From Dyadobacter soli (GTDB lineage Bacteria > Bacteroidota > Bacteroidia > Cytophagales > Spirosomataceae), in the NCBI RefSeq assembly GCF_900101885.1, contig NZ_FNAN01000006.1:248001-312000 (forward strand): 64,000 nt of DNA. The letters run 5' to 3'. The position numbers and the translations under genes are program-made. Position 1 is the first letter of the stretch. Every line of letters begins with the position of its first letter. The notes below the pieces were generated by a model. That model was given only the letters and a program-made list of their open reading frames with translations, did no database searches and was not told where the DNA came from. Shown piece after piece: positions 60,973 to 64,000 of this stretch.

Positions 60973-61167
60973 ATGATGAATTACCAGGATTTTGTTACTT
61001 CAAATCCAAATGTCATGCTGGGTAAACCAGTGGTCAAAGGCACGAGGATAACCGTCGAGCTGATATTACGTAAATTGAGCGAAGGAGCAACGGTATCCAA
61101 TTTGATGGCAATGTATCCGGGTGTAAGTCATGAAAGTATTTTAGTCATAATGGATTACTACAAATAG
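60973..61167 (+). CDS. DUF433 protein, antitoxin-like, without a visible toxin
   Basis: This protein of 64 residues (start at the tandem ATG at 60973/60976) is a DUF433 domain: a DFVTSNPNVMLGKPVVKGTRI opening (in part), VELILRKLSEGATVSNLMAMYPGVSHESI and a final helix ending MDYYK. DUF433 proteins are small winged-helix DNA-binding proteins and often the antitoxin to a PIN-like DUF5615 toxin. No such toxin follows; the next gene is a peptidase 30 nt away. The domain is a little shorter at the C-terminus than the usual 75-80 residues. It follows the transporter gene by 8 nt, so both may be cotranscribed. Confidence 0.82.
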   Translation: MMNYQDFVTSNPNVMLGKPVVKGTRITVELILRKLSEGATVSNLMAMYPGVSHESILVIMDYYK

Positions 61168-61197
61168 ATTCAGTTTTTTAAACAAAGTACCTCTTAT

Positions 61198-62931
61198 ATG
61201 TCCAATCAGGAAGCACTTCATATACCTACCCGGGCGAAACGGCCTTTTATTGGGGAAGAATTTGATTTGAAGAAATGGGAAGATGTTCAGCCATTCTTCG
61301 AAAATTTGAAAAACAGGGAGATCAACTCGCTGGAAGATTTGAAACAGTGGTTCTCAGATCGCAGCGAGATCGAATCCTACCTTTCTGAGAACTTCGCATG
61401 GCGCTACATCCGCCAGACTTGCGATACGGCCAATACCGGCCTCATCAATGCATTACAGTTCTTCATTACTGAAATCCAGCCCAAACTGGCGGAATACGGC
61501 AATGCGCTCGATAAAAAAGTCGTCGATAACCCGTTCCTGAGCGAGTTGACGGCGCCCGGCTTCGCGATTACATTGCGCGGCATGAAAAAGGCGATCGAGA
61601 TTTTCCGCGACGAAAACATCCCGGTAATCACCGAAATGCAGACCGAGGAGCGTAAATACGGCGCTATCGCAGGTGCGATGACCGTCACACTCGACGGCGA
61701 GGAAATGACACTCCAACGCGCTGCCGACCGCCTGCAATCTACGGATCGCGCGGTGCGGGAAGAAGCATGGCGCGCGATTGCCGGCCGCCGGTACGACGAT
61801 CACGAAAAGCTGGATGATTTGCTGAATAAGCTCGTTACCCTCCGTGATACGGTCGGTCGCAATGCCGGTTTTACCAATTATCGCGACTATATGTTTGCGG
61901 CAATGGGCCGTTTCGATTACACGCCGCAGGATTGCTTCAACTTCCACGGTTCTGTGAAAAAGGCCGTCGTGCCGATTTTGAACGAAATGGCAGCGGAGCG
62001 CAAAGCGGCATTGCAGGTCGATGCGCTGCGGCCTTGGGATACGAAGGTAGATCCGAAAGGGTTACCGCCGTTGAAACCGTTTGAAACCGGAGAAGAGCTT
62101 CTGGATAAAACGATCCGCGCATTCTCGCGCCTCGATCCGTTCCTGGGCGACTGCCTGCGCATTATGAAAACCATGAAGCACCTCGATCTCGAATCGCGGA
62201 AGGGTAAGGCTCCGGGTGGTTATAATTATCCACTGGACGAAATCGGTGTACCATTTATTTTCATGAATGCGACCTCGAACCTGCGCGACATGGTTACGCT
62301 CCTGCACGAGGGCGGGCACGCGGTGCATTCGCTCGTAACGCGTGACCTCGCATTGAATTCCTTCAAACACACGCCTTCGGAAGTAGCGGAGCTGGCTTCG
62401 ATGTCGATGGAGCTGATCACGATGGATTTCTGGGACGAGTTCTTTGAAAATGAGGAGGAGCTGAAACGCGCCAAAATCACGCATCTGGAATCGATCATCG
62501 AAACGCTCCCCTGGGTAGCGACGGTGGATAAATTTCAGCATTGGATGTACGAAAACCCGCAGCACACGCCGGAGCAGCGTACGGAGGCCTGGGTACGCAT
62601 TTACGAGGAATTTACGGATACGGTAATGGACTGGTCGGGGTTGGAAAACTTCAAAAAGTACCTGTGGCAGCGCCAGTTGCATATTTACGAAGTGCCTTTC
62701 TATTATATCGAATACGGCATTGCGCAGCTCGGGGCGATCGGTGTCTGGAAAAACTACCGTGAGAACCCCGCGGCCGGCTTGAAAGGCTATCTCGATGCTT
62801 TGAAACTCGGGTATACCGCCACGATCGGCGAGATTTACCAGGCTGCCAACATTCCGTTCGATTTTTCGGAGCGGCACATCGCTGAGCTGATGCAGTTTGT
62901 GCGGGATGAATTGGCGGAGTTAAAAAAATAA
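61198..62931 (+). CDS. M3-family oligoendopeptidase (PepF-like)
   Basis: This 577-residue zinc peptidase cuts oligopeptides in the cytoplasm. The zinc site is LLHEGGHAVHSLV with His370, Glu371 and His374; the third ligand is expected in the SMSMELITMDFW segment about 25 residues on. The length and absence of a signal peptide fit the PepF/oligoendopeptidase F group of family M3. An internal AAMGRFDYTPQDCFNFHGSV stretch precedes the catalytic domain. It follows the DUF433 gene by 30 nt. Confidence 0.94.
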   Translation: MSNQEALHIPTRAKRPFIGEEFDLKKWEDVQPFFENLKNREINSLEDLKQWFSDRSEIESYLSENFAWRYIRQTCDTANTGLINALQFFITEIQPKLAEYGNALDKKVVDNPFLSELTAPGFAITLRGMKKAIEIFRDENIPVITEMQTEERKYGAIAGAMTVTLDGEEMTLQRAADRLQSTDRAVREEAWRAIAGRRYDDHEKLDDLLNKLVTLRDTVGRNAGFTNYRDYMFAAMGRFDYTPQDCFNFHGSVKKAVVPILNEMAAERKAALQVDALRPWDTKVDPKGLPPLKPFETGEELLDKTIRAFSRLDPFLGDCLRIMKTMKHLDLESRKGKAPGGYNYPLDEIGVPFIFMNATSNLRDMVTLLHEGGHAVHSLVTRDLALNSFKHTPSEVAELASMSMELITMDFWDEFFENEEELKRAKITHLESIIETLPWVATVDKFQHWMYENPQHTPEQRTEAWVRIYEEFTDTVMDWSGLENFKKYLWQRQLHIYEVPFYYIEYGIAQLGAIGVWKNYRENPAAGLKGYLDALKLGYTATIGEIYQAANIPFDFSERHIAELMQFVRDELAELKK

Positions 62932-62949
62932 CATTTCAAGCTCCCGCAA

Positions 62950-62981
62950 TTTGGTGGTTATGAAATTGGCGGTTATTTTTG
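62950..62981 (+). promoter_or_regulatory. Promoter of the small lipoprotein gene
   Basis: TTTG (62950-62953), a 20-nt spacer and TATTTTTG (62974-62981) match the Bacteroidota consensus fully. The predicted start is near 62988, about 20 nt before the ATG. Confidence 0.68.
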
Positions 62982-63008
62982 CGCACAATACTATGAACGA
63001 TCAAAGAA

Positions 63009-63263
63009 ATGAAATTCAATAAAATAGTTGCTTTTGTTGCGTGTGTGGTGCTTCTTTCTTCTTGTGAATACCAAAAATATAACCACAAGGAACAGAAAGA
63101 TCTGAATGCCGGTAACGAATGGGTGTACGGCGTAAGCCCCGACTCCCTGCCACGTCAGATGTCATTCAAGTATGATGCGAAGCCTGAGCTCGACGCCCGC
63201 GTAAACGACATCCGCGCGAAACTTTACGGTGGTAAAATTCCTAGCTCGCTGGTGAAAGAATAG
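63009..63263 (+). CDS. Small lipoprotein of unknown function
   Basis: This is an 84-residue lipoprotein with lipobox LLSSC (Cys19). The mature 65 residues are polar and strongly charged (QKYNHKEQKDLNAGNEW), end in a helix (ELDARVNDIRAKLYGGKI), and have no Cys beyond the lipidated one. I do not recognise the family. It has its own full-consensus promoter and a strong terminator, so it is probably well expressed. Confidence 0.8.
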   Translation: MKFNKIVAFVACVVLLSSCEYQKYNHKEQKDLNAGNEWVYGVSPDSLPRQMSFKYDAKPELDARVNDIRAKLYGGKIPSSLVKE

Positions 63264-63288
63264 CAACCATTCATTGAGAAAATATACG

Positions 63289-63322
63289 AGATATCCCCAC
63301 GAAATGGGGATATCTTTTTTTT
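63289..63322 (+). terminator. Terminator of the small lipoprotein gene
   Basis: AGATATCCCCA (63289-63299) and TGGGGATATCT (63305-63315) form a perfect 11-bp stem with a 5-nt loop, followed by nine T. Confidence 0.9.
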
Positions 63323-63503
63323 GTCCGGTTTTAACCATTATTGAACAATTTTAATATTGCATTACGCGTATTATCCTTCTGGATTCTACCCATTGAGTAA
63401 GTGAAGTTGTGACGATTGAACATTTTTAATTTACTTTACGTATTCGAGGCAGGGCGAAGCCGAAATTTTAGATAGAAATAAGCGATTAAAAAGTTTTCAA
63501 AAC
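63323..63503. other. Intergenic region before the epimerase gene
   Basis: This A/T-rich stretch must hold the epimerase promoter; I find no full TAnnTTTG match. A short inverted pair, AGGCAGGGCGAAGCC, is too weak to call. There is no open reading frame. Confidence 0.4.
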
Positions 63504-64000
63504 ATGAACATAGCTTTGGTCACCGGCTCCGCCGGACTAATTGGAAGTGAATCGGTAGCTTTTTTGGCTGATAAGTTTGATCTGGTCATCGGAGTCGACA
63601 ACAACCTGCGTCAGTACTTCTTCGGCGCGGATGGAAATACCGAATGGAACCGCAACCGTATCGAGGAGGCTTTTGGCAACTATAAACACTATGCTGCGGA
63701 TATCCGCGAAGTGAGCCAGCTCGAACCGATCTTCAAAGAGTACGGTACCGATATTAAAATGATCATTCACGCGGCAGCGCAGCCAAGCCACGACTGGGCG
63801 GCACGCGAGCCGTTCACCGATTTCGGCGTGAATGCGGTGGGTACATTGAATATGCTGGAAATGACCCGTCTGCATGCTCCTGAGGCCGTGTTCATTTTCA
63901 CTTCTACCAATAAAGTTTACGGTGACAATCCTAACTACCTGCCGTTGGTAGAGCTCGAAACCCGTTGGGAAATCGATGAAAATCACCCGTATTTCACAAA
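63504..64000 (+). CDS. NAD-dependent nucleotide-sugar epimerase, CDP-paratose 2-epimerase-like, 3' end off the window
   Basis: The first 165 residues of an extended short-chain dehydrogenase are visible. The NAD-binding loop is [11 protein letters not shown] at residues 6-16, with VDNN at the end of the second strand. [11 protein letters not shown] follows, and the catalytic region reads [19 protein letters not shown], with Ser/Thr and the Tyr of TNKVYGD. That wording (STNKVYGD) and the following ETRWEI are typical of CDP-paratose 2-epimerase (RfbE) and relatives rather than of UDP-glucose 4-epimerase. It would make a sugar for surface polysaccharide. The C-terminal substrate domain is not visible. 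Confidence 0.85.
   Translation, partial: MNIALVTGSAGLIGSESVAFLADKFDLVIGVDNNLRQYFFGADGNTEWNRNRIEEAFGNYKHYAADIREVSQLEPIFKEYGTDIKMIIHAAAQPSHDWAAREPFTDFGVNAVGTLNMLEMTRLHAPEAVFIFTSTNKVYGDNPNYLPLVELETRWEIDENHPYFT

Overview
The window looks like chromosomal DNA of a member of the Bacteroidota, order Cytophagales, most likely close to Dyadobacter. I infer this from several signals: a secreted protein with a type IX secretion C-terminal domain, a TonB-dependent receptor paired with a DUF4249 lipoprotein, bacillithiol synthesis (BshC), a long SecA, many lipoproteins, almost no Shine-Dalgarno sequences, and promoters of the Bacteroidota form TTG-N19-21-TAnnTTTG. I found no rRNA, tRNA, CRISPR array, insertion sequence or prophage.

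Region 1 (1-10,912, minus strand) is the most unusual. It is one long operon that starts at a promoter near 10,900 and runs off the left edge. It has two LuxR-type regulators (one with a degenerate receiver, one a bare 60-residue HTH), then a TssK-like baseplate protein, a TssO-like membrane/coiled-coil protein and a ClpV-type ATPase. After these come a leaderless CHAP/NlpC-like cysteine hydrolase, a leaderless metzincin, two paralogous fibronectin-like lipoproteins and two exported proteins. I read it as part of a Bacteroidota type VI secretion system (T6SSiii), with sheath, tube and spike genes expected to the left.

Region 2 (11,000-26,150) is mostly housekeeping: a DmpA-type peptidase, a DUF4249/TonB receptor operon, folK, rpmB, an RprXY-like two-component system, a GlcNAc-kinase-like protein, a cytochrome b5-like protein, thiL, two lipoproteins, a class IV aminotransferase, a prenyl synthase, a rhomboid protease and psd.

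Region 3 (26,160-38,700) has secA, a PspC protein, and a thiolase and an acyl-CoA dehydrogenase under matching palindromic operators. Between these two lies an operon of two glycosyltransferases plus a large type IX-secreted glycoside-hydrolase-like protein.

Region 4 (38,860-52,330) has bshC, an ECF sigma / anti-sigma / adhesin-like module, ispH, a giant alpha-2-macroglobulin lipoprotein, an aquaglyceroporin, purB and a small XRE regulator. Region 5 (52,400-64,000) has the B12-dependent ribonucleotide reductase, a haem uptake operon (hmuTUVS plus a small Cys-rich protein), a dicarboxylate transporter, a DUF433 protein, an M3 oligopeptidase, a small lipoprotein and the start of an NDP-sugar epimerase.

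The non-coding structures most worth attention are two copies of an inverted array of GTCA/TGAC units at 10-11 nt spacing (after secA and after the ECF sigma gene), a three-hairpin REP-like element inside the T6SS operon, and a near-perfect 28-bp hairpin of TGAGTGAA units after the reductase gene.
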